DNA from: Saccharothrix luteola
GTDB lineage: Bacteria > Actinomycetota > Actinomycetes > Mycobacteriales > Pseudonocardiaceae
NCBI RefSeq assembly: GCF_020859565.1
Contig: NZ_JAJHUO010000014.1
Coordinates: 186,001-250,000, forward strand
Reading direction: 5' to 3'
Length of the DNA stretch: 64,000 nucleotides
This document shows, piece by piece, positions 18,180-27,230 of this stretch. The position numbers and the translations under genes are program-made. Within the stretch, counting starts at the first letter, position 1, and each line of letters starts with the position of its first letter. The notes beneath the pieces were generated by a model. That model was given only the letters and a program-made list of their open reading frames with translations. It was not told the DNA's origin and did not search any database.

Positions 18180-19124
18180 ATGGGACAGGACACGATCACC
18201 GAAGCACGCCGCGCCCTGATGAACATGATCTTCGGCTCGATGGCCTCCCAGGTCGTGAGCGCGTGCGTCCGGCTCGGCGTCGCGGACCCCCTCGGCGAAG
18301 CCGAACTGTGCACACCGGAGGTTGCCTCGACGTGCGGCACGCCGGTCGGCACGACGCGTCGCCTGCTGCGCGCGGCGACGGCGCTGGGCCTGGCGGTCGA
18401 CCGCGGCGGTGACCGCTTCGCGCTGACCCCGATGGGCGCGATGCTCCGGTCCGGTGGGGAGGGCTCCCCGCACACCTTCGCCCGCGTGTTCACCGATCCG
18501 GTCATGGTGCGGCCGTGGCACCGCTTGGACGAGGCCGTCATCGGCGATCGCACCACCTTCGAGGACGAGTTCGGGGTGCCGTTCTTCGACCACCTCAAGA
18601 CCGCACCGGACCTGGCGGCGGCGTTCAACGCGGCGATGAGCCAGGGCACCCACCTGGCCGCCGCCGCCCTGCCCGAGGCGTACGACTTCGGGCGGTTCGG
18701 CGCGGTGATGGACGTCGGTGGTGGCGACGGCACGCTGCGCGCGACCGGTGTGGCGTCGCGGTGCGCGGTCCGGACCGGCGACTTCTTCACCTCGTTCCCG
18801 GGAGGTGTCGACGCGATCCTGCTCAAGAGCGTCCTGCACGACTGGGACGACGAGCGCGCCACTACGATCCTCGGCCACTGCCGGCAGGCCCTGCCCGACC
18901 ACGGCCGCCTGCTGGTGGTCGAGCCGGTCCTCCCCGAAGCGGTCGCGGACGCCCTGTCCCCGGTGGTCTACCTCAGCGACCTCAACATGCCGGTCAACGT
19001 CGGCGGCCGGGAGCGCACCCGTGCCGAGTTCGAAACCCTGTTGAGCGGCAACGGGTTCACCGTCGACGACGTCATCCCGCTGCCACCGTCCGGGTTCTGC
19101 CTGATCGAAGCCACCTGCTCCTGA
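18180..19124 (+). CDS. O-methyltransferase-like protein with a deletion in the SAM-binding region
   Basis: 314 residues from ATG 18180 (GGGGGG upstream). The N-terminal winged-helix dimerisation domain (MNMIFGSMASQVVSACVRLGVADPL) and the catalytic-domain signature (LLKSVLHDWDDERATTIL) identify the family of plant-type small-molecule O-methyltransferases. After the glycine-rich motif DVGGGDGTL the sequence runs straight into RATGVASRC, which normally follows about 30 residues later. The missing piece holds the acidic residue that binds the SAM ribose. The reading frame is intact, so the protein may be made but probably does not methylate normally. It is followed 14 bases later by the Fur-family gene. 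Confidence 0.82.
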   Translation: MGQDTITEARRALMNMIFGSMASQVVSACVRLGVADPLGEAELCTPEVASTCGTPVGTTRRLLRAATALGLAVDRGGDRFALTPMGAMLRSGGEGSPHTFARVFTDPVMVRPWHRLDEAVIGDRTTFEDEFGVPFFDHLKTAPDLAAAFNAAMSQGTHLAAAALPEAYDFGRFGAVMDVGGGDGTLRATGVASRCAVRTGDFFTSFPGGVDAILLKSVLHDWDDERATTILGHCRQALPDHGRLLVVEPVLPEAVADALSPVVYLSDLNMPVNVGGRERTRAEFETLLSGNGFTVDDVIPLPPSGFCLIEATCS

Positions 19125-19138
19125 CGGGCCTGCCGACG

Positions 19139-19591
19139 GTGGACGAGAGCGCGGCCCGCAGAGGCGTCCAGTCGCGGATGACCCCGCACCGACGGGCGGT
19201 GCTGCGCGTGCTGGCCGCCCTGCCCGGTCCCGCGACCGCCCACTCGATCCACCGGGCGCTCCGGGCGGGCGACGAGCGGATCGGCCTCACGATCGTGTAC
19301 CGGCAGCTCGCTTCCCTGGTGGACGCCGGCGTCATCGGCACCGGGCTGGACCGGGACGGGCGGCACGTGTTCCACCTCAGGACCGACGACTTCCGCGACT
19401 ACCACCTCACGTGCGTCCGGTGCGGTCGCGTGACGCGGGTGGACGCCTCGGTCGCGCTGAGGTGGGCCGCCGACGCGGCGGTGGCCCACGGGTTCTCGGA
19501 CATCGCCGTCTCGATCGACCTGAGCGGCCGGTGCGCGCGGTGCCCGGCTGGCCGGGCGACCGGCACCACCGCCGTTACCCCTTATCGGTGA
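19139..19591 (+). CDS. Fur-family metalloregulator, Zur-like
   Basis: 150 residues from GTG 19139 (an in-frame ATG at 19178 is an alternative). The winged helix is clear: TPHRRAVLRVLAALPGPATAHSIHRAL, then GLTIVYRQLASLVDAGVI. The C-terminal dimerisation part has two CxxC pairs (CVRC and CARC), the structural zinc site, and WAADAAVAHGFSDIAVSIDLSGRC, which resembles actinobacterial Zur. The His-rich stretch before the first CxxC in Zur proteins is here DDFRDYHLTC, with a single His, so metal sensing may be altered. It is the natural candidate to bind the palindromes at 11819 and 18140. Whether it senses zinc, iron or something else is open. Confidence 0.85.
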   Translation: MDESAARRGVQSRMTPHRRAVLRVLAALPGPATAHSIHRALRAGDERIGLTIVYRQLASLVDAGVIGTGLDRDGRHVFHLRTDDFRDYHLTCVRCGRVTRVDASVALRWAADAAVAHGFSDIAVSIDLSGRCARCPAGRATGTTAVTPYR

Positions 19592-19739
19592 CCGGGTGCG
19601 GCGAACGGGCTGCGTACGTTCACCCGACCTGCCGCGGCACCCCGGCGGCTGGAACCGGTCATGCGTCGAGCACGGGCGTGGGGGTGGTCGAGACGGGCGG
19701 CGACGCGGTGGGCGGCGGCGGACCGGTGTTGGGTGAGGA

Positions 19740-20194
19740 ACCGCCTGCCGACCCGAGCGCGACAACGCGACGACCACCTGGCCGGCCAGCCGTTCGTCCA
19801 GCGGGTGCTCCTCCGCCAACGCGGTCAGCTCCGCCATCACGTCGGCGTGCCGACCCAGCCGCAACGCGAGGTCGTTGCGGTGCAGCACCGCCTGCCAACG
19901 CTCCTGCTCCACCGTCCGCCGCACCGCCTCCGCCCAGGTGCCCTGCAGCCCGCTCAACGCCGGACCGCGCCACAACCCGAGCGCTTCGCCCACCGAGGCC
20001 AGTGCCGCCTCGTCGGGTTCGCGCCGCCACCGGCTGACCAGACCGCGGAACCGGTGCAGGTCCACCTCGCCCTCGTCCACCGGCAGCACGTACCCGGCGT
20101 GCGTGCGGTCGATCGCGACGCCCACGTCGACCAACGCCTGCCGCAGGCGGTACACGTAGCCGTACAACGTGTTCCGTGCCTGCCGGGCGGCCGA
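19740..20194 (-). pseudogene. SARP/AfsR-type regulator fragment (BTAD domain)
   Basis: The minus-strand frame after a TGA at 20195-20197 reads ARQARNTLYGYVYRLRQAL, then a continuous bacterial transcriptional activation domain: YVLPVDEGEVDLHRFRGLV, ALGLWRGPALSGL, then RWQAVLHRNDLALRLGRH and ERLAGQVVVALSRSGRQA. The DNA-binding half is absent beyond the upstream TGA. The downstream end runs from GRQA into unrelated Pro-rich sequence. It is thus a central fragment of a SARP or AfsR-like activator, with no start signal. It may be a relic of a pathway-specific activator. Confidence 0.7.
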
Positions 20195-20260
20195 TCACCA
20201 GCACGGGGGATCTCGTCTCGGTGTGATCTTCGAAGCGTTGTGCGGCGGCATACTGGGTGG

Positions 20261-23200
20261 GTGGCGGGAACGCACAACGAGATCAGCGGGACCGTGGTGG
20301 GCAACGTCGTCCAAGCGCGCAACGTCACCATCGCGGAAGGTCCTCGGCCCGTCGGTGGCCCGGTCTGGTTGGTTCCCGCAGCACCACGCGCCTGGGTCGA
20401 GCGTGCCGGTGTCGACGACGTGGTTCAGCGGTTGACGCGGGGAACCGCGCCGGTCGGCGTCGTCGGGCCCGGCGGGTTCGGGAAGACGATGCTGGCCGCC
20501 CAGGTCTGCGCGCGGGTGCGCGACCGGTTTCCCGGCGGCGTGCTGTGGGTGGGTTTGGGCGAGCACGTGCCCGACCCGGTGCTCGCCGACAAGGTGAACG
20601 ACTTGAGCGAGGTCGTCAGCGGTCATCGGCCTCGACTGACCGACCCGGTGGTGGCGGGTCAGCACCTCGGGCGGCTGTTGGCGGAGCGGCCGGCGACGTT
20701 GCTGGTCGTGGACGACGTGTGGTCGGCGGACCGGCTGGCGGCGTTCCCCGACGTGCCGCAACTGGTGACCACGCGCTTGCGCGGAGTGCTGCCGCCCCGT
20801 GCCGAGGTCGTCGTGCTGGCCTCGATGAGCGCCGAAGAGAGCAAGGCGTTGTTGACCTCCGGCATAGCGGGTCTGACCGGCACCGCCCGGCTGGAACGGC
20901 TCACAGGTCGATGGCCGATCCTCCTGTCGCTGGTCAACAGCGCGATCCGGTACGAGGTCATGGATGGCACCCCGCCGGACAGGGCCGCGGGGTTGATCGC
21001 CGAGCAACTGGCGCTCGACGGTCCGGCCGGCTTGGACCTCGCGAGCGCGGATCGCCGCGACTCGGCCGTGGGCGCCACGATCGAGGCCGGCGTGCGCAGG
21101 CTCGACGAGGTCGGGCGTGACCGCTTCCGGCAGTTGGGCGTCTTCCCGGAGGACGTCGACATCCCCGTCGAGGTCGCGGGGATTCTGTGGGGAGCGGATC
21201 CGCGGGTGAGTCGCGCGTTGTGCCGGCAATTGGCCGACGCCGCACTGGTGACGAGATCGGGCGACGCCGTGCGGCTGCACGATGTCCTCCGCACGTACTT
21301 GCGCAAGACCCTCGGTGAGGAACGGATCACCGTGCTGAACGCGACCCTCGTGCAGCGGTTGCGAGCGGAGGTCCCGGATGACTGGGCCGCGGCACGTCCG
21401 TACACGCGGCGACACCTGGCGGGTCACGCCGCCGCGGCAGGGCTGCTCGACTCGTTGGTGGTCGACGCGGGTTTCCTGCTCACCGCCGACCAGCCGGAGT
21501 TGTTGGCCGTGCTCGGCGAGGTCCTCTCGGCACGGGGGCGGACCGCGGCCTGGGCGTACCGGCGGGTGGCCCACCACCTGCGCGATCGCCCCGCCGCCGA
21601 ACACCCCGCCTATCTCGAACTCGCCGCGCGCCGCGCCGGTGACCAGGACTTGGCTGAGGTCGTGCGCGCGTCAGCAGGGCAGGCACCGTGGCGGTGTGTC
21701 GCGGCCATGTGGGCGCCGGAACAGCCGTACGCGGTGCTGACGCGGCACAGCAGCCCGGTGATCGCCCTCGACGTCGCGCGCCTGCCGGACGGTCCCGTGT
21801 GGGTGTTCAGCAAGGACATCAGGGGGACCGTGCGGATCACGGACATCACCGGCAGCAAGGCGGTGGAGCCCGATTGGCTCGGCTCGCTCCAGGGTTGCGA
21901 GCGACTGGTGTGCGTGCCACTGCGCAACGGTGAACCGGTGTTGGTGGTCTGCGGGCAAGGTGGGACCGTCACCGCTCGCAACCTGGTCACCGGACGCGCC
22001 ACCACGTGGCGCGGACCGGCGCACGGAGACCGGCGGGCCGATGTCCGGGCGGTCGCCTGGACCGACACGCCACGCGGACCTGCCGTGTCGATCGCTTTCG
22101 ACATGTACGTCGTACTCACCTGGGACGTCACGACCAACCGCCGGATCGGTCCTCCGCTGTCCGGGACGGATCGGCGCCACGCTTACGCGATGATGGTCGA
22201 GTCGCGCTCGGACGGCACGCTCGCGGTCACGGTGGTCGATCCCGCTCATGAGAACTTCCTGCCCGAGTGGGTGGAGGTGTGGGACGCCCGGACCGGCCGA
22301 CGATTGCCCGCGGACCCGATCGGCCTCGACCACACCGTTGTGCCGCTGCCGCTCGACGTGGTGCTCGCGGCCTCGATGCGGCCGAAGAGCAGGGTGGTGC
22401 TTCCTGATGGCCGAGAGCTGCGCATCCATCGGGACGACCGCACCATCCGGTTGTGGGACCCCGCGGAACCCGAGGTTCCGGGCGTGGAGGTCGAAGTCGA
22501 CGCCGACACCGGCGAGATCGCCGCCCTCGCCTCGACCCGCACATCGGACGGTCGCGTCATCATCGCCTCCAGCGGCCGGGACGACGGCGACGTGCGGCTG
22601 TGGGACGTGTCGGTTCCACGCGCGGACGGCCCGACGCCGTTCCGGATCGGCCCGGTGACGCAGATCGTCGCGGCGGGGCGGCACGTCGTCAGCACGCACG
22701 TCGAGCAGTACGGCGGACAGGCGCACTGGGTATGGGAGAGCGGTCGGAAGACGGCGGTGCTGAAGCGTGGCGACAGCCACGTCGCCGTCGCGGTGGTGAA
22801 CCGTGCGGGCGTCACACTGCTGCTCGTCCCTTGGGACAGGCGAGTGATCGAGGTCCTGGACCTGACCTCGTCGCCCGTCAACTCGAAGCTGATGCCGCGA
22901 CTCGTGCACGACATGACGGCCCTCACCGCATCGGCTTCACCCGACGGTTCGGTGGTGGGGATCGTGGCGACCGAGGCACCCGCCCTCCACGGGATCGACC
23001 TGCGCACGTCGACTCCACTGTGGACCGTGCGTGATGGCGGCGTGACGGCGCTTTGCGCGACGACCGACCGGAACGGGCGGACAATCGTGCTGTACGCCGA
23101 CTCGCGCAACGAGATCCACGCGATCGACGCCGCGACCGGCACGTGGGTGAGGCGGCGGATCGGCACGCGCTGGGCTGCCCGCATCACCGCGGACAGGACG

Positions 23201-23707
23201 AGGTTCATCTCGGCTTGGCCGGGTGGCGAGTTGTTCGTCGTCACCGGGACGTCCATGGTGGTGTGGGACTTGGAGGTCGGTGGACCGATCACGTCGCCAA
23301 CCGAGGGCGCCGCGACCGGCCATGCCCCGGTGTGCGGCACGACTCCGGACGGGATCCGGTGGATCGCCACCACCCGCGGCACCCTGGTGTGCTGCTGGCG
23401 GCTGGACTTGCCGGTCCGCGACGACCCGCCGCCCAGTGCGCGCGGTGATGTCGCGGGGGCGGAGGGCTCGGTCGACTTCGCCCCATCGGCGCACCTGACC
23501 TTGGCGTGGGAGGCCGACCTGGAGTTGCCGATCACCGCACTCGCCGTTGACAGCGACGGGTCGTTCCTGGTGGGCACTCGACGCGGCATGGTCCGACTGC
23601 GCAGTTCCCCCGCGACACCGGGACGAAGTCGAACGCCTCGACCCACCAGGGCACCCGAGGGCGAAGCGTTATCGACTGGACCCGTCGTGTTCACCCGGCG
23701 GGTGTAA
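20261..23707 (+). CDS. NB-ARC STAND NTPase with C-terminal WD40-like repeats
   Basis: 1148 residues from GTG 20261. CATACT at 20249-20254 lies 6 bases upstream, so the mRNA may be leaderless. Residues 5-24 carry HNEISGTVVGNVVQARNVTI, a short N-terminal motif seen in actinobacterial signalling and conflict ATPases. The NB-ARC domain follows, with Walker A GPGGFGKT at 69-76, Walker B LLVVDDVW near 145, TTRLR, and a winged-helix region to about 400. From about 480 to the end there are repeated beta-propeller blades with WD-type ends. Such proteins oligomerise on sensing a ligand through the propeller; the effector is not obvious here. It appears monocistronic. Confidence 0.85.
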   Translation: MAGTHNEISGTVVGNVVQARNVTIAEGPRPVGGPVWLVPAAPRAWVERAGVDDVVQRLTRGTAPVGVVGPGGFGKTMLAAQVCARVRDRFPGGVLWVGLGEHVPDPVLADKVNDLSEVVSGHRPRLTDPVVAGQHLGRLLAERPATLLVVDDVWSADRLAAFPDVPQLVTTRLRGVLPPRAEVVVLASMSAEESKALLTSGIAGLTGTARLERLTGRWPILLSLVNSAIRYEVMDGTPPDRAAGLIAEQLALDGPAGLDLASADRRDSAVGATIEAGVRRLDEVGRDRFRQLGVFPEDVDIPVEVAGILWGADPRVSRALCRQLADAALVTRSGDAVRLHDVLRTYLRKTLGEERITVLNATLVQRLRAEVPDDWAAARPYTRRHLAGHAAAAGLLDSLVVDAGFLLTADQPELLAVLGEVLSARGRTAAWAYRRVAHHLRDRPAAEHPAYLELAARRAGDQDLAEVVRASAGQAPWRCVAAMWAPEQPYAVLTRHSSPVIALDVARLPDGPVWVFSKDIRGTVRITDITGSKAVEPDWLGSLQGCERLVCVPLRNGEPVLVVCGQGGTVTARNLVTGRATTWRGPAHGDRRADVRAVAWTDTPRGPAVSIAFDMYVVLTWDVTTNRRIGPPLSGTDRRHAYAMMVESRSDGTLAVTVVDPAHENFLPEWVEVWDARTGRRLPADPIGLDHTVVPLPLDVVLAASMRPKSRVVLPDGRELRIHRDDRTIRLWDPAEPEVPGVEVEVDADTGEIAALASTRTSDGRVIIASSGRDDGDVRLWDVSVPRADGPTPFRIGPVTQIVAAGRHVVSTHVEQYGGQAHWVWESGRKTAVLKRGDSHVAVAVVNRAGVTLLLVPWDRRVIEVLDLTSSPVNSKLMPRLVHDMTALTASASPDGSVVGIVATEAPALHGIDLRTSTPLWTVRDGGVTALCATTDRNGRTIVLYADSRNEIHAIDAATGTWVRRRIGTRWAARITADRTRFISAWPGGELFVVTGTSMVVWDLEVGGPITSPTEGAATGHAPVCGTTPDGIRWIATTRGTLVCCWRLDLPVRDDPPPSARGDVAGAEGSVDFAPSAHLTLAWEADLELPITALAVDSDGSFLVGTRRGMVRLRSSPATPGRSRTPRPTRAPEGEALSTGPVVFTRRV

Positions 23708-23749
23708 AGGTGTGATCGTCAGGGCCATGGGGGGATCGCTGGAGGACGG

Positions 23750-24919
23750 GTGGCCGAGGAACCGCTGTTACGGATCAGGCAACGTCCGCCCCGGCCCAAC
23801 CACGCCCCGGCGCTGGTGGTCGGCGCGGTGGGCCTGATCCTCCTGGTGCTGACGCCCGCCGTGGTCCGACCCGCGCCTCCGGCGCAGCCGGTCACCGTCG
23901 TCCTCGGCAAGATGGGGTCGAAGGTCGACTTCTTCCGCGACGGCAAGGTGCAGGAGATCCTCAAGCGCCGCGACGTCGAGGTCGTCGTGCACAACACCGG
24001 CTCTCGCGAGATGGCCACGAACGACATCGACCAGTACGACTTCGTGTTCCCCTCGGGCCAGCCCACGACCGACCTGATCCTGGCCGACCGGGAGGCCCGC
24101 GACCAGTTCGCCCAGGCGCACGTCCCGTTCGTCAGCCCGATCGTGCTCGCCACCTACCGCCCCTACGCCCAGGCGCTGCGGGACGCGGGCGTGGCCACGC
24201 CGATGGACCCGAGCCGCCCCGACACGCTGTACTACGAACTCGACATCGGCGCGTTCATCCGGCTCACCGAGCAGGGCAAGCGCTGGAACGACATCGGCAT
24301 CGGCACGTACGGCATCACGAACAACAACCTGGTGCTCGCCCACACCTCCGACGTGTGCAAGTCCAACTCGGGCGGCACGTACCAGGGCCTGATCGCCTAC
24401 GCCAGGAACGGCGGCCGGATCGCGAGCTCCGAGAGCGAGGCGGTCGCGCTCGGCGAGTCGCTGAAGTCGTTCTACCGGCAGCAGGGCGCGCCGACGCCGG
24501 ACCGCGTCCCCTTCTACCTGTCGCAGGAGGGGAAGCGGATCGCGCCGATCGTGGTGATCTACGAGCACCAGTACCTCGCCCACCAGCTGCGCCGCCCCAC
24601 CGGGCAGCCGGACCTGGAGCGGGTCCTGCTCTACCCCGCCGACCACTTCGAGACCCAACCGTCGTTCATCGCGCTCAACGAGCGGGGAACGCTGCTGGCC
24701 CAGCTGCTGCGGACCGACGCGGAGCTGCGGAAACGTGCCGTCGAACTGGGGTTCCGGGTGCTCGACGCGGGCCAGGACACGGCCAGCCCGCAGTTGGCCG
24801 GCCTGCTCGCCGACCGCGGCGTCGAGGCGCCGTCCTCGACCGACGACGACACCCGCGCGTACCTGCCCTCGGTCGACCTGTTCGAGAAGCTCATCACCAC
24901 GATCGGCGACTGCCGGTGA
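23750..24919 (+). CDS. Membrane-anchored extracellular protein, unknown (VWA operon gene 1)
   Basis: 389 residues from GTG with GGAGG 4 bases upstream. One N-terminal transmembrane segment (ALVVGAVGLILLVLTPAVV) is followed by a solute-binding-like domain starting VTVVLGKMGSKVDFFRDGKVQEILKRRDVEVVVHNTGSREMA. The mature part has only two Cys that could pair (CKSNSGG and the terminal CR). The stop overlaps the GTG of the next gene, which also has a solute-binding-like domain. The three genes 23750-27211 are clearly one operon. I do not recognise a named family; a ligand-binding or surface complex role is inference. Confidence 0.75.
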   Translation: MAEEPLLRIRQRPPRPNHAPALVVGAVGLILLVLTPAVVRPAPPAQPVTVVLGKMGSKVDFFRDGKVQEILKRRDVEVVVHNTGSREMATNDIDQYDFVFPSGQPTTDLILADREARDQFAQAHVPFVSPIVLATYRPYAQALRDAGVATPMDPSRPDTLYYELDIGAFIRLTEQGKRWNDIGIGTYGITNNNLVLAHTSDVCKSNSGGTYQGLIAYARNGGRIASSESEAVALGESLKSFYRQQGAPTPDRVPFYLSQEGKRIAPIVVIYEHQYLAHQLRRPTGQPDLERVLLYPADHFETQPSFIALNERGTLLAQLLRTDAELRKRAVELGFRVLDAGQDTASPQLAGLLADRGVEAPSSTDDDTRAYLPSVDLFEKLITTIGDCR

Positions 24920-26493
24920 CGCGGCCCGTCGCGCGGAGGCTGACCGCGCTGTGCGCGGTCCTGGCGCTGCTCGCGGCGTGCACCACCGAGCGGCCACCGC
25001 ACGTGACCCTGCGGGTGCTCGCCTCCTCCGAACTCGCGGACATGGGTCCCCTGCTCGACGAGTTGCGGCGCGACACCGGCGTGGAACTCGTCCTGGAGCA
25101 CCGCGGCACGATCGACGCGACCAACGCGCTGAACCCGGGCGACTACCGGCACGACGTCGCCTGGCTGTCCACGGACCGCTACTTCGACCTCAAGCTCAAG
25201 CAACTCGGCTTCACCGGGGAACGGCCCCCCAGCAGCAGGTTCATGTTCTCGCCGCTGGCCATCGGGGTGAAGCCGAAGACCGCGGAGCTGCTCCGCTCCT
25301 CCACCGCGGACCGGCAGCTGTCCTGGGCGGACCTGGCCGACCGGTCGGCGGCGGGGATGGTGCGCTTCGGCATGGCCGACCCCCAGCACGCGGGCAGCGG
25401 GCTGTCCGCGCTGATCGGTGTCGCGACCGCGGCAGCAGGTGCCGGCGGCGCCCTGCGCGAGGAGGACGTGACCTGCGACCGGCTCCGCGGCTTCTTCGCC
25501 GGACGCACGGTCACCGAGGACACCTCGCACCGGCTGGCCGAGTCCTACGCCGCCGACCAGGACGCCGCGGACGCGCTGATCAACTACGAGTCGGTGCTGC
25601 TGTCCCTGAACGCGAGCGGGAAGCTGCGCGAGCCGCTGGAGATCCTGTACCCGCGCGACGGCATCATCCTGGCCGACTACCCGATGCTGCTGCTCGACCC
25701 GACCAAGCGGGACAGCTTCGACACCGTCGTGGGCTGGTTCGAGTCGGAGCGGGCGCAGCGCGGGATCATGGAGCGGACCTTGCGCCGCCCGCTGAACAAC
25801 CAGGTGCCGCGCGACCCCCGGTTCCACGACTTCGGCACGAACACGCTGTACTTCCCCGAGCGCAAGGAGACCGTCGACCGGCTCACCGCCGAGTACGCCG
25901 ACCCGCTGTCGCGCAACCCGTCCCACGTGATCTTCGTGCTCGACTTCTCCTCGTCGATGGAGGGAGCGCGCATCGCCGCCCTGCGGTCCGCGTTCGCCGG
26001 CTTCAGCGGCGCCGACTCGTCGGAGACCGGCAAGTTCACGCGCTTCTACAAGGGCGAGAGGTTCACCATCATGCGCTTCGGCGGCGCGGTCCTCGACGAG
26101 CGCGACTTCGTGATCTCCGACCAGGCCGACTTGGACGCCATCCGCGACCACATCGCCACCGACCGGTTCGACCAGGCCACCGGCGTGTGGTCGGCACTGG
26201 ACGCCGCCTACGCCAAAGCCGCGGCGGTGACCGGGGCGAACCCGGGGTCACCGGTCACCATCGTGCTGATGACCGACGGTGAGAGCAACGCCGGGCTCAG
26301 CCTGGCCGACTTCCTGCGCAACCACGAGGCGCGCGATCCCGCGGCGAAGGCCGTCCACACCTACACCGTCCGGTTCGGCGAGGCCGACCCCGTGGAGCTG
26401 GACCGGGCGGCGAGGGCCACCGGGGGTCGCATGGTCGATGCGAACGCGACGTCCCTCGCCGAGGCCTTCAAGGAGATCCGTGGCTGTCGATAG
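24916..26493 (+). CDS. Lipoprotein with solute-binding-like and von Willebrand A domains
   Basis: 525 residues from GTG overlapping the previous stop. A lipobox LAAC puts the lipid at Cys22. Residues about 30-310 resemble an extracellular solute-binding protein (TLRVLASSELADMGPLLDEL; GFTGERPPSSRFMFSPLAIG). Residues about 335-520 are a VWA domain with the metal site D343-x-S-x-S in LDFSSSMEG and the later VLMTDGESNAG. VWA domains bind protein partners through a metal ion, so this may be the scaffold of a surface complex. It is similar in plan to substrate-binding and VWA proteins of other actinomycetes. The partner is unknown; the two flanking genes are the obvious candidates. Confidence 0.82.
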   Translation: MTRPVARRLTALCAVLALLAACTTERPPHVTLRVLASSELADMGPLLDELRRDTGVELVLEHRGTIDATNALNPGDYRHDVAWLSTDRYFDLKLKQLGFTGERPPSSRFMFSPLAIGVKPKTAELLRSSTADRQLSWADLADRSAAGMVRFGMADPQHAGSGLSALIGVATAAAGAGGALREEDVTCDRLRGFFAGRTVTEDTSHRLAESYAADQDAADALINYESVLLSLNASGKLREPLEILYPRDGIILADYPMLLLDPTKRDSFDTVVGWFESERAQRGIMERTLRRPLNNQVPRDPRFHDFGTNTLYFPERKETVDRLTAEYADPLSRNPSHVIFVLDFSSSMEGARIAALRSAFAGFSGADSSETGKFTRFYKGERFTIMRFGGAVLDERDFVISDQADLDAIRDHIATDRFDQATGVWSALDAAYAKAAAVTGANPGSPVTIVLMTDGESNAGLSLADFLRNHEARDPAAKAVHTYTVRFGEADPVELDRAARATGGRMVDANATSLAEAFKEIRGCR

Positions 26494-27211
26494 CCCTTGG
26501 TTCTGGGTCCTGGCCACCCTCGGCGTCGCGCTCGTCGTCGCGGCGGTGGTGCTGCACCGACGTCACGGGCGGTCCCCGCGCGAGGTGGCCGGCACCATCG
26601 GCGAGCACGAGGTGCTGATCTACCTCAACGAAACCATGGTCATGGAGATGTTCCAGAACCGGGGCAACGTGCCGGCGCTCAAGCGGCTGGTGGAGCAGTA
26701 CACCCGGGAGAACGCGGAGGGCCGGGGCGAGGTGAAGGTCCGCTGGTTCAACCTGGGCGGGAACCGGGTCCACGAGGCCCAGCGAGCCGAGTCCTTCGAG
26801 GCCGAGGACCGGCCGATCACCGCGATCCGCGACGTCCTGCGGCAGCTCGAGGCCGCCGACGCCATCGTCTACGCGGACTTCCACAAGGGCGAGGTGCACG
26901 CGCACCGGAGCCTGGTCGACGGCGGCGCCGCGGACGCGAAGCTCAGCGAGACCAGGATGTTCCTCTCCGTCGACGGCCTCTTCGAGAAGTACAAGGAGGG
27001 CGACGAGTCCGACGAGGAGTACCTGCGCCTGCGCGCGCCGTACCCGGGTGGTGACGCCCACGTCCGGGTCAAGATCGCGCGCCGGGGTGTGCGGGAGCAG
27101 GACGTCCTGCCGGAGGACACGTCGTTCCGGGCCCGCGTGCTGGGCAAGGTGGAGAACTGGGACGCCGGCGACAAGGTCCTCAAGATGTGGGCGCTGGCGG
27201 TCTTCCGCTGA
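26480..27211 (+). CDS. Membrane-anchored hypothetical protein (VWA operon gene 3)
   Basis: 243 residues from GTG with AGGAG upstream; it overlaps the preceding gene by 14 bases. One N-terminal transmembrane helix (FWVLATLGVALVVAAVVL) is followed by a charged soluble part rich in Glu and Lys, including VLIYLNETMVMEMFQNRGN, DAIVYADFHKGEVHAHRSLV and FEKYKEGDESDEEYLRL. No Cys and no recognised motif; orientation is probably N-terminus out with the soluble part inside. Conserved linkage with the VWA lipoprotein suggests a shared complex. Function unknown. Confidence 0.7.
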   Translation: MAVDSPWFWVLATLGVALVVAAVVLHRRHGRSPREVAGTIGEHEVLIYLNETMVMEMFQNRGNVPALKRLVEQYTRENAEGRGEVKVRWFNLGGNRVHEAQRAESFEAEDRPITAIRDVLRQLEAADAIVYADFHKGEVHAHRSLVDGGAADAKLSETRMFLSVDGLFEKYKEGDESDEEYLRLRAPYPGGDAHVRVKIARRGVREQDVLPEDTSFRARVLGKVENWDAGDKVLKMWALAVFR

Positions 27212-27230
27212 CCCTCGCCTTCGTGGCGCG

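Noticed and set aside
15983-18862. 959-codon minus-strand ORF
   Set aside because: Shadow of the two ABC half-transporters; no domain in the translation.
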